DNA of 64,000 bases, taken from JASJAR01 sp039198225. Its GTDB lineage: Bacteria > Pseudomonadota > Alphaproteobacteria > Rhodobacterales > Rhodobacteraceae. The stretch lies in contig JBCCTQ010000001.1 of the NCBI GenBank assembly GCA_039198225.1, positions 124,001-188,000 of the forward strand, read 5' to 3'. The position numbers were made by a program, and so were the translations under genes. Position 1 is the first letter of the stretch. Each line of letters opens with the position of its first letter. The notes beneath the pieces are model-generated. The model was given only the letters and a program-made list of their open reading frames with translations, searched no databases and had not been told where the DNA came from. Shown piece by piece: positions 32,224 to 40,325 of this stretch.

Positions 32224-33093
32224 TTAGGCCGCACTTTCGCGAGCGGCATCGGCGTCGAGGCTTTCCCAGGCCAAAATGGCTCGTTTGACCGGCAAACCCC
32301 AATGGTAGCCCCCAAGACCGCCGGATTTCCGCAACGCCCTGTGGCAGGGGATGAGCCATGAGACCGGGTTCCGACCCACGGCCGTTCCCACTGCCCGGAC
32401 GGCTTTCGGCGCGCCGATGGCTTGGGCGATATCTGAATAAGTGGTCACATGCCCTGTCGGGATCCGCATGAGCGCCTCCCAGACTTTGATTTGGAACGGG
32501 GCTCCGATGAGGTGCAGCTTCGTTGGATCGCCTCCCATCGCCCCATCAAGATAGGGAAGGACAGCTTCCGCGTTTTCGACAAATGTCGCCCGGGGCCAGC
32601 GCGATGTCATGTCGTCCATGGCAGCGCCATCGCCCACTTCCTCGCTGAAGGCGAGCCCGCACAGGCCGCGGTCGGTGGCCATGGCAAGCGTGCGGCCAAA
32701 AGGGCCGTCCCACCAGCCATAGGAAATTGTCAGCCCTTCGCCTTTGCGGGCGAATTCCCCGGGGCTCATGGCCTCCCAGCGGAGGAAAAGGTCGTGGAGC
32801 CGACCCCCTCCCGAAAGGCCTACCGCGTCGGCGGTGTCGAGGGTGGTGTGGCGCTCAGCGAGGAGCGCCTTTGCGTGGTCGAGCGTCAGATATTGCTGGA
32901 CCCGTTTGGGGCTGACCCCGGCCCAGCGGGAGAACACGCGTTGGAAATGGGAGGGCGAGAGGCCCACCTCGGCGGCAATGTCTTCGAGAGCGAGGTCGCG
33001 CCCGCCAGCACTGTCAATCCGCTCGATCGCCCGGCGCATGAGCTTCCAGTAATAATGCTGTTCGAGGGGAAGGTCGGGCAGGGTTTCGGACAT
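32224..33093 (-). CDS. AraC-type HTH plus O6-methylguanine-DNA methyltransferase (Ada-like)
   Basis: A 289-aa fusion. Residues 10-115 are an AraC helix-turn-helix (LALEDIAAEVGLSPSHFQRVFSRWAGVSPKRV). Residues 120-285 are an alkyltransferase with catalytic PCHRALRKSGGLGGYHWG, the cysteine accepting alkyl groups from O6-alkylguanine. The N-terminal Ada zinc domain that senses methylphosphotriesters is missing, so induction must differ from E. coli Ada. DNA repair and possibly self-regulation. Confidence 0.92.
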   Translation of the reverse strand: MSETLPDLPLEQHYYWKLMRRAIERIDSAGGRDLALEDIAAEVGLSPSHFQRVFSRWAGVSPKRVQQYLTLDHAKALLAERHTTLDTADAVGLSGGGRLHDLFLRWEAMSPGEFARKGEGLTISYGWWDGPFGRTLAMATDRGLCGLAFSEEVGDGAAMDDMTSRWPRATFVENAEAVLPYLDGAMGGDPTKLHLIGAPFQIKVWEALMRIPTGHVTTYSDIAQAIGAPKAVRAVGTAVGRNPVSWLIPCHRALRKSGGLGGYHWGLPVKRAILAWESLDADAARESAA

Positions 33094-33246
33094 GGCTGGG
33101 CTCCTTTGAAGAGGAGATTAGGGATAGGGCGGTCGGACCGCGACCCGGTTCTTGCGTGAAACGGCCTGAGCGCTGGGTTGTTAGCCTGGTATCTAGATAG
33201 ACAGAGCTATTCCAATGCATTGACACATGTTGCGGAGGCCATCGCT

Positions 33247-33308
33247 CGGCCGCGGGTGGGGGAGGATCCCCCGCCGGCGGCCGCGGGATGCCCGGTGGTT
33301 CCCACCGG
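33247..33308. other. Cluster of G+C-rich hairpins upstream of nth
   Basis: Within the 292-base gap between the divergent ada-like and nth genes, CGGCCGC/GCGGCCG (33247-33253 and 33277-33283) encloses GGGGGA-GGA-TCCCCC (33258-33272). A second hairpin CCGGTGG-TTC-CCACCGG follows at 33292-33308. Both flanking genes begin here and none ends, so these are not ordinary terminators. They could form an nth leader structure. A perfect palindrome TATCTAGATA lies at 33190-33199. Confidence 0.4.
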
Positions 33309-33385
33309 TCGGCGCAGGTGATTTATGTGGGCACGGCAAGCGGCGACCCTAGATCGTTCGGCGCCAAGCCACATGTGGGGGATCC

Positions 33386-34030
33386 ATGGCCAAGCAACTG
33401 CCCTACGGAAGCATGCACGCAATTTTCGAGCGCTTCCGCACCGCTGAAGCCGAGCCCAAAGGCGAACTTCATCACACCAATGCCTACACCCTCGTTGTCG
33501 CCGTCGCCCTTTCGGCGCAAGCGACCGACAAAGGCGTCAATAAGGCCACCGCGACGCTCTTCAAGATTGCCGACACGCCGGAAAAGATGCTCGCCCTTGG
33601 GGAGGAGGGCGTGATCGAGCATATCAAGACGATCGGGCTCTATCGCAATAAAGCCAAAAACGTCGTCAAACTCTCTCGGATCCTTGTGGAAAACTACGGC
33701 GGCGAGGTTCCGTCCAGCCGGGCTGCGCTCCAATCGCTCCCCGGCGTGGGGCGGAAGACGGCCAACGTGGTGCTCAATATGTGGTTCCACCACCCGGCCC
33801 AGGCGGTCGACACCCATATTTTTCGCGTCGGCAATCGGACGGGCATCGCGCCTGGCAAAGACGTCGACGCGGTGGAGCGGGCCATCGAGGACCATGTGCC
33901 GGTCGAATTCCAGCAGCATGCCCACCACTGGCTCATTCTTCACGGCCGGTATATCTGCACCGCGCGTAAACCAAAATGCGATCTCTGCCTGATATCGGAT
34001 TTGGTGGGGTGCAAGGAGGCCTGTGCGTGA
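33386..34030 (+). CDS. nth: Endonuclease III
   Basis: A 214-aa base-excision-repair glycosylase/AP lyase removing oxidised pyrimidines. Helix-hairpin-helix LPGVGRKTANVVLN (about residues 117-130), catalytic lysine in SAQATDKGVNKAT and catalytic aspartate in AVDTHIFRVGNRTG. The C-terminal iron-sulfur loop reads CTARKPKCDLCLISDLVGC: spacing C-x6-C-x2-C-x7-C, whereas the classical motif has x5 before the last cysteine. Its stop overlaps the next gene as GTGA. Confidence 0.95.
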   Translation: MAKQLPYGSMHAIFERFRTAEAEPKGELHHTNAYTLVVAVALSAQATDKGVNKATATLFKIADTPEKMLALGEEGVIEHIKTIGLYRNKAKNVVKLSRILVENYGGEVPSSRAALQSLPGVGRKTANVVLNMWFHHPAQAVDTHIFRVGNRTGIAPGKDVDAVERAIEDHVPVEFQQHAHHWLILHGRYICTARKPKCDLCLISDLVGCKEACA

Positions 34031-35013
34031 CGAAAACCTATGAAGTGGTGGGCATCGGCAATGCGGTCGTCGATGTCTTGGCGGAAGCCGATGACAGTTT
34101 TCTCGATCTGATGGGAATCGAAAAAGGGATCATGCAGCTTGTGGAGCGCGAACGGGGCGAAATGCTCTATGCGGCCATGGCGGAACGGGCCCAATTGGCC
34201 GGTGGGTCAGTGGCCAACACCCTGGCCGGCCTTGGCAATCTCGGGCTCAAGACGGCTTTTATTGGCCGGGTGTGGGACGACGCGCTGGGCCAGTTCTACG
34301 CGTCCGAAATGGAAGAAATCGGCTGCGCCTTTGTGAATGCACCGGTTGCAGGAGGCGAATTGCCGACGTCACGGTCAATGATCTTCGTCTCCCCTGACGG
34401 TGAGCGATCAATGAATACCTATCTTGGGATTTCCGCCGAGCTCGGCCCCGAAGACGTGGCCGATGTGGTGGCCGGCGGCGGCAAGATCCTTTTTCTCGAA
34501 GGCTATCTTTACGACAAGCCCAAGGGCAAGGAGGCTTTCGAACGCGCCGCAAGCCTTTGCCGATCGGCGGGAGGGAAGGCGGGGATCGCTCTGTCGGACC
34601 CGTTCTGTGCCACCCGTCACCGCGACGATTTCCAGCGCCTCGTCCGCGACCTCGATTTCGTCATCGGCAATTCCCATGAATGGGAAGCGCTCTATGACAC
34701 CGATCTCGACAATGCCCTGGCCGAGGCGGTCAAAGCCTGTCCTCTGGTGGTTTGCACCCGTTCCGGCGACCCGGTGGTCCTTTTCGGCGAGGGGAACCGG
34801 GTCGACGTGCCGGTGACACCAGTGACTCCGGTCGATGCGACCGGGGCAGGCGACCAATTCGCGACCGGCTTTATTTACGGCATCGCAACTGGTCGCAATC
34901 TTGAAACCTCGGGCCGGATGGGATGCGTAGCCGCCGCAGAAGTGATCGGACATGTGGGCGCGCGGCCCAATGTTCCATTGGCTGGGCTTTTTGAAGAGGC
35001 CGGGCTCGTCTGA
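34027..35013 (+). CDS. PfkB family carbohydrate/adenosine kinase
   Basis: A 328-aa ribokinase-fold kinase, probably adenosine kinase-like. GTG start overlapping the nth stop, with AAGGAGG seven bases upstream. GGSVANTLAGLGNLG near residue 55 is the first PfkB signature, and DATGAGDQFATGFIYG near residue 280 holds the anion hole and catalytic Asp. The nth-pfkB association recurs in Rhodobacteraceae as far as I recall. It would phosphorylate a nucleoside or sugar with ATP. Confidence 0.9.
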   Translation: MTKTYEVVGIGNAVVDVLAEADDSFLDLMGIEKGIMQLVERERGEMLYAAMAERAQLAGGSVANTLAGLGNLGLKTAFIGRVWDDALGQFYASEMEEIGCAFVNAPVAGGELPTSRSMIFVSPDGERSMNTYLGISAELGPEDVADVVAGGGKILFLEGYLYDKPKGKEAFERAASLCRSAGGKAGIALSDPFCATRHRDDFQRLVRDLDFVIGNSHEWEALYDTDLDNALAEAVKACPLVVCTRSGDPVVLFGEGNRVDVPVTPVTPVDATGAGDQFATGFIYGIATGRNLETSGRMGCVAAAEVIGHVGARPNVPLAGLFEEAGLV

Positions 35014-35025
35014 GACCCAGGCCGA

Positions 35026-36243
35026 CTAGGCGAGCCCTTTGGTGGCTGCGACAAGGCGGCGGCGGGCGTCTTCTTTGTCGGCGCCGGGCGCCTCTGGGCG
35101 CAGCCGTGGCGTGGTGGGCTTATTGTCTGCAAATGCGATGGCGAGATCTGAGGCGCGGATTTCGGCAACAGTCCGCTCTGGTCTGGACTGCTGAGGTTTG
35201 GCCGGACGGGCAGGTGGCCTGGCCGCGTCCCGGTTCAACGCTGGTGCAGCGGCCTTTTCCGCTACCGGCGCGCGACCCTTATCCGTCCGTTCAGCCACCG
35301 CTTCGGCCCGGCGGAGCAACGCTTCGGCCACCGCGGCGGCCCGGGGTGAGGGCGGCTCTGACTTTTTAAGCGGAGGTTTCGGGATCGCTGCTTCGACCCG
35401 GCGACGCACCTTGTCGGCCATAGGCATGGCGCGGGGCGGCAATTTGGGCATGGTCTGCGGTTTCTCGTGGATCAACACCTCGCCAACGCGTCCGAACACA
35501 GTCTCGACCCCACCTCTGATGCTGCGTACGGCACGGCGAAGCGACCCAGGCTTTGCACGGGCCGCCGCATCCGCCACCTTGGCCGCTTCCCGCCGCCGGA
35601 CAGCTTCGCCGACGTCGGCGGCGTGGACCGATTGACCCGAACCGGAAAAGACCCTTCCGGCAACCAGATTGGCGGCCAAAATCCCAGCGATATAGACGGT
35701 CGGAAGGACGATCTGGAATAAAGGCGCTGGGCCGGTTTTTAGGATAACGCTCGAACCTAGGGTGAACGCCATAAACCAGCTTGCCGCGGATATCCCAGCA
35801 ACGGAGTAAAGCGCCCTTTGGGCCTGGATCGGAAGATCGCCTAAGCGTTTCCCATCAAAGCTCTTGAGCATTGGAAGGGCGACTTCGGCGATAAGTGCGG
35901 CGTTGGCCGTAAGGATCATAACCACCGAGAGCTTGGCCCAGAGTTTCGGCGTAAAGGCCGAAAGCTGGAGACCGGTTCGGAGCGCGATCAGCGCGAACCC
36001 GGTGACCCACATGGCGCCGACCGCGATCAAAACGATCCGGTGGCGATGGTGGAGACTTTGAATCATTCCGTGCGATATCGGCGATTTCCGCCGACATATC
36101 ATGTAGATCTCGGATTCGATTGCGACGCCAAACCCGATCGCGACGGCAAGGAGGTGCAGCAGCCGGAGGCTGTCGGAAACCAGTAAATCGAACACGCGGT
36201 TACGGCCTTCAACTTTAGTGGGCACCCCAATCGTGGTGAGCAT
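35026..36243 (-). CDS. Polytopic membrane protein with Ala/Arg/Pro-rich tail
   Basis: A protein of about 405 aa with no family I recognise. The N-terminal half has about five hydrophobic helices (LLHLLAVAIGFGVAIE, IVLIAVGAMWVTGFALIAL, LSVVMILTANAALIAEVAL, YSVAGISAASWFMAFTLGS, IVLPTVYIAGILAANLVAG). The C-terminal 190 residues are basic, Ala/Arg/Pro-rich and probably disordered, facing the cytoplasm by charge. The start is uncertain: ATG 36243 lacks a good ribosome site and GTG 36195 is possible. It is convergent with the PfkB kinase gene. Confidence 0.65.
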   Translation of the reverse strand: MLTTIGVPTKVEGRNRVFDLLVSDSLRLLHLLAVAIGFGVAIESEIYMICRRKSPISHGMIQSLHHRHRIVLIAVGAMWVTGFALIALRTGLQLSAFTPKLWAKLSVVMILTANAALIAEVALPMLKSFDGKRLGDLPIQAQRALYSVAGISAASWFMAFTLGSSVILKTGPAPLFQIVLPTVYIAGILAANLVAGRVFSGSGQSVHAADVGEAVRRREAAKVADAAARAKPGSLRRAVRSIRGGVETVFGRVGEVLIHEKPQTMPKLPPRAMPMADKVRRRVEAAIPKPPLKKSEPPSPRAAAVAEALLRRAEAVAERTDKGRAPVAEKAAAPALNRDAARPPARPAKPQQSRPERTVAEIRASDLAIAFADNKPTTPRLRPEAPGADKEDARRRLVAATKGLA

Positions 36244-36450
36244 CGCGCCATTCTTGGGAGCCAGTGTGGTGGAAACCTGTCCGAAAGGTGGCGGCATGCC
36301 TGTTTTGCCGCAACATTGCCCGCTTTGCGCCGGGGATTGGTGCGCGCCGGGAAAGAGCGCGGCACAATTGTGGTTAACAAAACGTGTGGCCGTGGGGGGC
36401 GAGTCTCCAGTCAGGCGCGCCTTTCTTTGGTGCGATCCTACGCCCGGAGC

Positions 36451-37266
36451 CTATCGTCCTAGCTTGGCATGGACCTCGTCTAGGTCGATCTCACCCCGGG
36501 GCAGGCGGTTGGCCGGATCGGTGTCGTACTTAAAGAGTTCAAAGTCCCGCTTGTAGATCTCGTAAACGAGGTGGCGCGACAGATCGTCGAAATACGCCTC
36601 CACCGGATGAACCCGTTTGGGGCCGTGACCTTCGCTTTCGTTAAAGCGCGGGATCGCGTCGAGATCGACAGCGTGGCGGGTCTCGATCCCACCCAGCACA
36701 TCGGCCATGCCTTCCGCGAAGCGCTCCGTGAAGAAGATCGCATCATAGCGGCCGCCATTCGCAATGAATGTCGAGACATGGCCCGACATGGCCGACCAGT
36801 GGATGTCAGGCTCCATGGGTTTTTTCCAGCGAATCGTGTCGCGCGCGAAAAGGAGAAACCGGCGGAACGAGGCAACTTGGTCGAAGTCGTCCTCCCCGTG
36901 AGGCCCGCCCACATCAACCCCGTATTTCTGAATGAGCATTGGTACGAGATTGCCGCGGTAGCGTTTGCCATTGCGTTGGATGCCGCAGATTTTGTCGAAA
37001 AACGAAGACAGTATGCGAGAATAGGGGTTGCGCACGGCGGTGAAGGCGACGGTCTTCCCGCCTTTAACGGCGGATTCGATCAGTTGCTGGCTATCGGCTT
37101 GGGCCCATTTATGGAGCCCGTCCTTGGCATCATGGATATCACCGTCGAAAAAGTCACCGTGGTCTGAGTAGTAAAGGACTTGGCCGATGGTGGAGCAGGC
37201 ACATTTCGGCACGACGCGGTAGAGCACGCTGCCACTCTCGGTCATCCAAGTGCCGGGAAAACCCAT
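36451..37266 (-). CDS. Sulfotransferase family 2 protein
   Basis: A 271-aa PAPS-dependent sulfotransferase of the carbohydrate (Sulfotransfer_2) type. The 5'-phosphosulfate loop is VVPKCACSTIGQ near residue 20, and the 3'-phosphate motif is AVRNPYSRILSSFFDK near residue 78. There is no signal peptide, so it is a cytosolic enzyme that would sulfate a sugar or glycan. It is divergent from the GT14 glycosyltransferase gene 132 bases away; both may act on the same surface polysaccharide. Confidence 0.87.
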   Translation of the reverse strand: MGFPGTWMTESGSVLYRVVPKCACSTIGQVLYYSDHGDFFDGDIHDAKDGLHKWAQADSQQLIESAVKGGKTVAFTAVRNPYSRILSSFFDKICGIQRNGKRYRGNLVPMLIQKYGVDVGGPHGEDDFDQVASFRRFLLFARDTIRWKKPMEPDIHWSAMSGHVSTFIANGGRYDAIFFTERFAEGMADVLGGIETRHAVDLDAIPRFNESEGHGPKRVHPVEAYFDDLSRHLVYEIYKRDFELFKYDTDPANRLPRGEIDLDEVHAKLGR

Positions 37267-37398
37267 GCCGGCCCCGCCCTTTCCTGCCTCTTAGGCCCAG
37301 GGAAACCCCAAAACGCTTGCCTCTTCAATCCTCGTTCAGGAATAAGAGCTTAACGACGCGGATGGTCAACAGCCGGTGAGGGGCAGTCGAAACAGGGC

Positions 37399-38976
37399 AT
37401 GGCGCGGATCGCCTTCATCCTTCTTTGCCACAAAGACGCCGATGCGGTGATCGCCCAGGCCGAGCGGCTGGCGGCGGCCGGCGATTACGTGGCAGTGCAT
37501 TTTGACCGGAACGGGTCCGACCAGGACCACAGCACGCTAACGTCCGCGCTCGCGACCAATGACCGGGTGGTGATGGCTGGAACGCGCATCGCCTGCGGCT
37601 GGGGAGAATGGAGCCTCGTGGAAGCGACGCTGGCGGGCCTCGTTGCCGCCGAACGCGCCTTCCAGGATGCGAGCCATTTCTACCTCATTTCCGGTGATTG
37701 CATGCCGACGAAGTCGGCGCGTTGGATGCATGATTACCTCGATTCCCATGACGCGGACTTCATCGAGAGCCACGATTTCTTCAAATCGGGCTGGATCCGG
37801 ACCGGGTTTCGCGAAGAGAGGGTGATTTACCGCCATTACTTTAACGAGCGGAACCAGAAGCGTGCCTTTTACGCGGCCTTTGACCTTCAAAAGCGTTTGG
37901 GGCTGACACGCAAAACGCCCGCCGATATCGAATTGATGATCGGCTCCCAATGGTGGTGCCTCCGGCGCCCGACGGTGGAGGCGATCCTCGATTTTGCGTC
38001 AAAGCGGCCCGATGTCGTGCGGTTTTTCCGCCGGACTTGGATTCCAGACGAGATCTTTTTTCAGACATTGGCGCGCCATCTCGTGCCGGGCGATCAGATC
38101 CTAAACCGGACGCCCACATTTCTCATCTTTTCCGATTACGGAATGCCGGTGACATTTTACAATGACCATTACGATCTTTTGGTGGGCCAGGATTATCTCT
38201 TCGCTAGAAAGATCAGCCCCGAGGCCTTTGAGCTCAAGGACCGCCTCGGCCGGCTCTTTGCCGATGAGAGCGCGAAGATCGACATATCAGACGAAGGGCG
38301 CCGGCTTTATGCATTTTTGACCGGGCGCGGTCGGGTCGGGCAGCGCTTTGCGCCGCGGTTCTGGGAGCGGGACGCCACAATCGGCCGCGACCGGGAATTG
38401 ATGATTGTGACTTGCAAAAAATGGCACGTGGCCCGGCGTCTGATCGAGCAGGTCTCGGCCCATTCGAACCTTCCCGCACTCGAATATGTTTTCGACGAAG
38501 AAGGGCCGAACCTCCCCGGCCTTGGCGGGATCGAAGAAAGCCTTGCCAAGCGGGCCCGCCATCGGAGAGCCCTCCTGCGGATGCTATTTGATTATTACGA
38601 GACAGACCGGATGCTGATTTGCCTCGACCCGTCCAATCTCGATCTGGTGAAGGATTTCTACGCGGACCGGTCTGAAACGCGGCTTTTGGAGATAGAGTGC
38701 ACCTTCTCGGACGCCTACCTTTTGGGCCATGCGCGCCGGGTGGGGCTTGCGGGTGAGCACACCTCGGAAGAGACCATCACCCGGCTCTTGCCAACCATCA
38801 GAAATGACGTGACGGCCGAGATTGACCAACTCCGCGACGCACGTTTTCCTGATCATCACCGGATCAGTGACCGGGCCGGAACAGGCGAAAACGCCCGCGC
38901 GCTAGCGAAGTTTCTGTCGGTCACACCCGAAACAGCCCAGTCCATCGCTGAGACCCCGCATCTTTTTGCCGATTGA
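37399..38976 (+). CDS. GT14-type beta-1,6-N-acetylglucosaminyltransferase-like protein (DUF5928)
   Basis: A 525-aa protein. The first 290 residues match core-2/I-branching family 14 glycosyltransferases: FILLCHKDADAV at the N-terminus, CGWGEWSLVEATL, HFYLISGDCMP, IGSQWWCLRRPTVEAIL, and acidic PDEIFFQTL. The remaining part (about 300-525) fits the DUF5928 region found in Rhodobacteraceae. It lacks a signal or membrane anchor. Probable role in a capsule, holdfast or exopolysaccharide with the adjacent sulfotransferase. Confidence 0.85.
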   Translation: MARIAFILLCHKDADAVIAQAERLAAAGDYVAVHFDRNGSDQDHSTLTSALATNDRVVMAGTRIACGWGEWSLVEATLAGLVAAERAFQDASHFYLISGDCMPTKSARWMHDYLDSHDADFIESHDFFKSGWIRTGFREERVIYRHYFNERNQKRAFYAAFDLQKRLGLTRKTPADIELMIGSQWWCLRRPTVEAILDFASKRPDVVRFFRRTWIPDEIFFQTLARHLVPGDQILNRTPTFLIFSDYGMPVTFYNDHYDLLVGQDYLFARKISPEAFELKDRLGRLFADESAKIDISDEGRRLYAFLTGRGRVGQRFAPRFWERDATIGRDRELMIVTCKKWHVARRLIEQVSAHSNLPALEYVFDEEGPNLPGLGGIEESLAKRARHRRALLRMLFDYYETDRMLICLDPSNLDLVKDFYADRSETRLLEIECTFSDAYLLGHARRVGLAGEHTSEETITRLLPTIRNDVTAEIDQLRDARFPDHHRISDRAGTGENARALAKFLSVTPETAQSIAETPHLFAD

Positions 38977-38985
38977 GGAATGCCT

Positions 38986-39363
38986 ATGGCCTATGCTTAT
39001 GACGACGAGAACATCTTCGCGAAGATCCTGAGAGATGAGATCCCCAACGACACGGTCGCAGAGACCGAGCACACGCTGGTTTTCCGCGATATCCGGCCCC
39101 AGGCGCCGGTCCATCTCTTGGTGATCCCGAAAGGAAAATACGTCGCATATGACGATTTCGCCGCCCGGGCGAGCGAGGCGGAATTGGTCGATTTTCATCG
39201 GACGCTGGCCAAGGTGACGGCCGAGGCGGGTGTATCGCCCGGAGAGGCTGGCCAGGGATACCGCGCGATTTCCAATGCCGGGGACCACGGGCACCAAGAA
39301 GTGCCCCATTTCCATGTGCATATCCTTGGAGGCCGGGCTCTCGGGCCGCTTTTGGTGAGCTAA
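38986..39363 (+). CDS. HIT family (HINT) nucleotide-binding protein
   Basis: A 125-aa histidine-triad protein. The signature HFHVHILGGRALG supplies the catalytic histidines, and the N-terminal part has NIFAKILRDEIPND and VHLLVIPKGKY, all as in HINT purine phosphoramidases. The second of two nearby ATGs is taken as the start because GAGGA lies six bases before it. It follows the GT14 gene by nine bases and is probably co-transcribed with it. Confidence 0.93.
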   Translation: MAYAYDDENIFAKILRDEIPNDTVAETEHTLVFRDIRPQAPVHLLVIPKGKYVAYDDFAARASEAELVDFHRTLAKVTAEAGVSPGEAGQGYRAISNAGDHGHQEVPHFHVHILGGRALGPLLVS

Positions 39364-39456
39364 CCGCGCCTAAGTGTGAAATGAATTACGATCACGCCAA
39401 TTGGAGTTTTACGGCTGGACGCTCTGCACATTGCTTCGCTTGGCCGCGGGCTCAGG

Positions 39457-40314
39457 TCACAGTTCGATTTTCATTCCATCTTGGCCGACGAACAGCGGAC
39501 CATCCCAATGGCCTTCGACGGCATCCCTCCAATTCTCTTGGCCGTAGTTCGGATCGTCCGATGGCACGAGGTGCGATAGGGCCAGGCGTTTGACGCCGGC
39601 CCTCGTTGCCGCTTTCGCCGCATCTTGCGCATATGTATGCGAGCGCAGCCAATGGGCCATGAGCTTGTCCGATCCATTTCCGACCCGCGCCAGTAAGGCG
39701 GGCAATGCAGCTTCCAGCATGGCTTCATGGATCAGGAGGTCCGCACCGCGAGAAAACTCCACGAGCGCCTCTATCGGCGCTGTATCGCCCGAAAAAACCA
39801 CATGGGTTACATCGGTCCTGAACGAGAACGCAAAGGTGTCGATGAGGGGAGGGTGTTCGGTACGGATCGCCGAGACGGATATGCCATTCCGTTCCATCAC
39901 ATGGCCCGCGTCGATTTTGTGAAACGTCACGAGATCGCGCAAATCAGGTCGCCCTTCATCCTCGATCCGCAAATCGATGTCGGCCTTCATCGAGACCAGA
40001 AAGCCGCTCCAATAAATGTCGAGCCCTTCAGGCCCGTAGATATCAACATGGGATTTGAGGCCGGCCGTCCACGCCGTGTGCAACAATGGACCGAGTTCCA
40101 AGTAGTGATCCGAATGCAGATGGCTGATGAAAATCAAGGATATGTCTTTCAGTTGCATACCTTGGCCGATCAAACCCCTCGTCACTCCAAGCCCGCAATC
40201 GACGACGATCTGCTGACCGTTGAGGCAAAAGAGGTTCGAGGTTGGGAATGACGATCCGGGGCGCACGGCAGGCCCGCCTTTGGTCCCCAGGAGGGCCACA
40301 TAGTCTTGCGTCAT
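39457..40314 (-). CDS. Metallo-beta-lactamase fold hydrolase (RNase Z/arylsulfatase-like)
   Basis: A 285-aa MBL-fold protein with the dinuclear zinc motif HLHSDHYLELG near residue 65, GDTAPIEALVEF, a histidine in DLLIHEAMLEA and terminal LSHLVPSDDP. The overall layout resembles RNase Z-like and atsA-type hydrolases. It follows the class III aminotransferase gene with an 11-base gap, on the same strand, so it likely hydrolyses a lactone, ester or amide arising in that pathway. No signal peptide. Confidence 0.85.
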   Translation of the reverse strand: MTQDYVALLGTKGGPAVRPGSSFPTSNLFCLNGQQIVVDCGLGVTRGLIGQGMQLKDISLIFISHLHSDHYLELGPLLHTAWTAGLKSHVDIYGPEGLDIYWSGFLVSMKADIDLRIEDEGRPDLRDLVTFHKIDAGHVMERNGISVSAIRTEHPPLIDTFAFSFRTDVTHVVFSGDTAPIEALVEFSRGADLLIHEAMLEAALPALLARVGNGSDKLMAHWLRSHTYAQDAAKAATRAGVKRLALSHLVPSDDPNYGQENWRDAVEGHWDGPLFVGQDGMKIEL

Positions 40315-40325
40315 ATCTGGGTCTT

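Noticed and set aside
33247..33308. 4.5S RNA or RNase P RNA in the nth upstream region
   Set aside because: The conserved SRP loop (GGUCAGG...GGAAGCAGCC type) and RNase P core motifs are absent.
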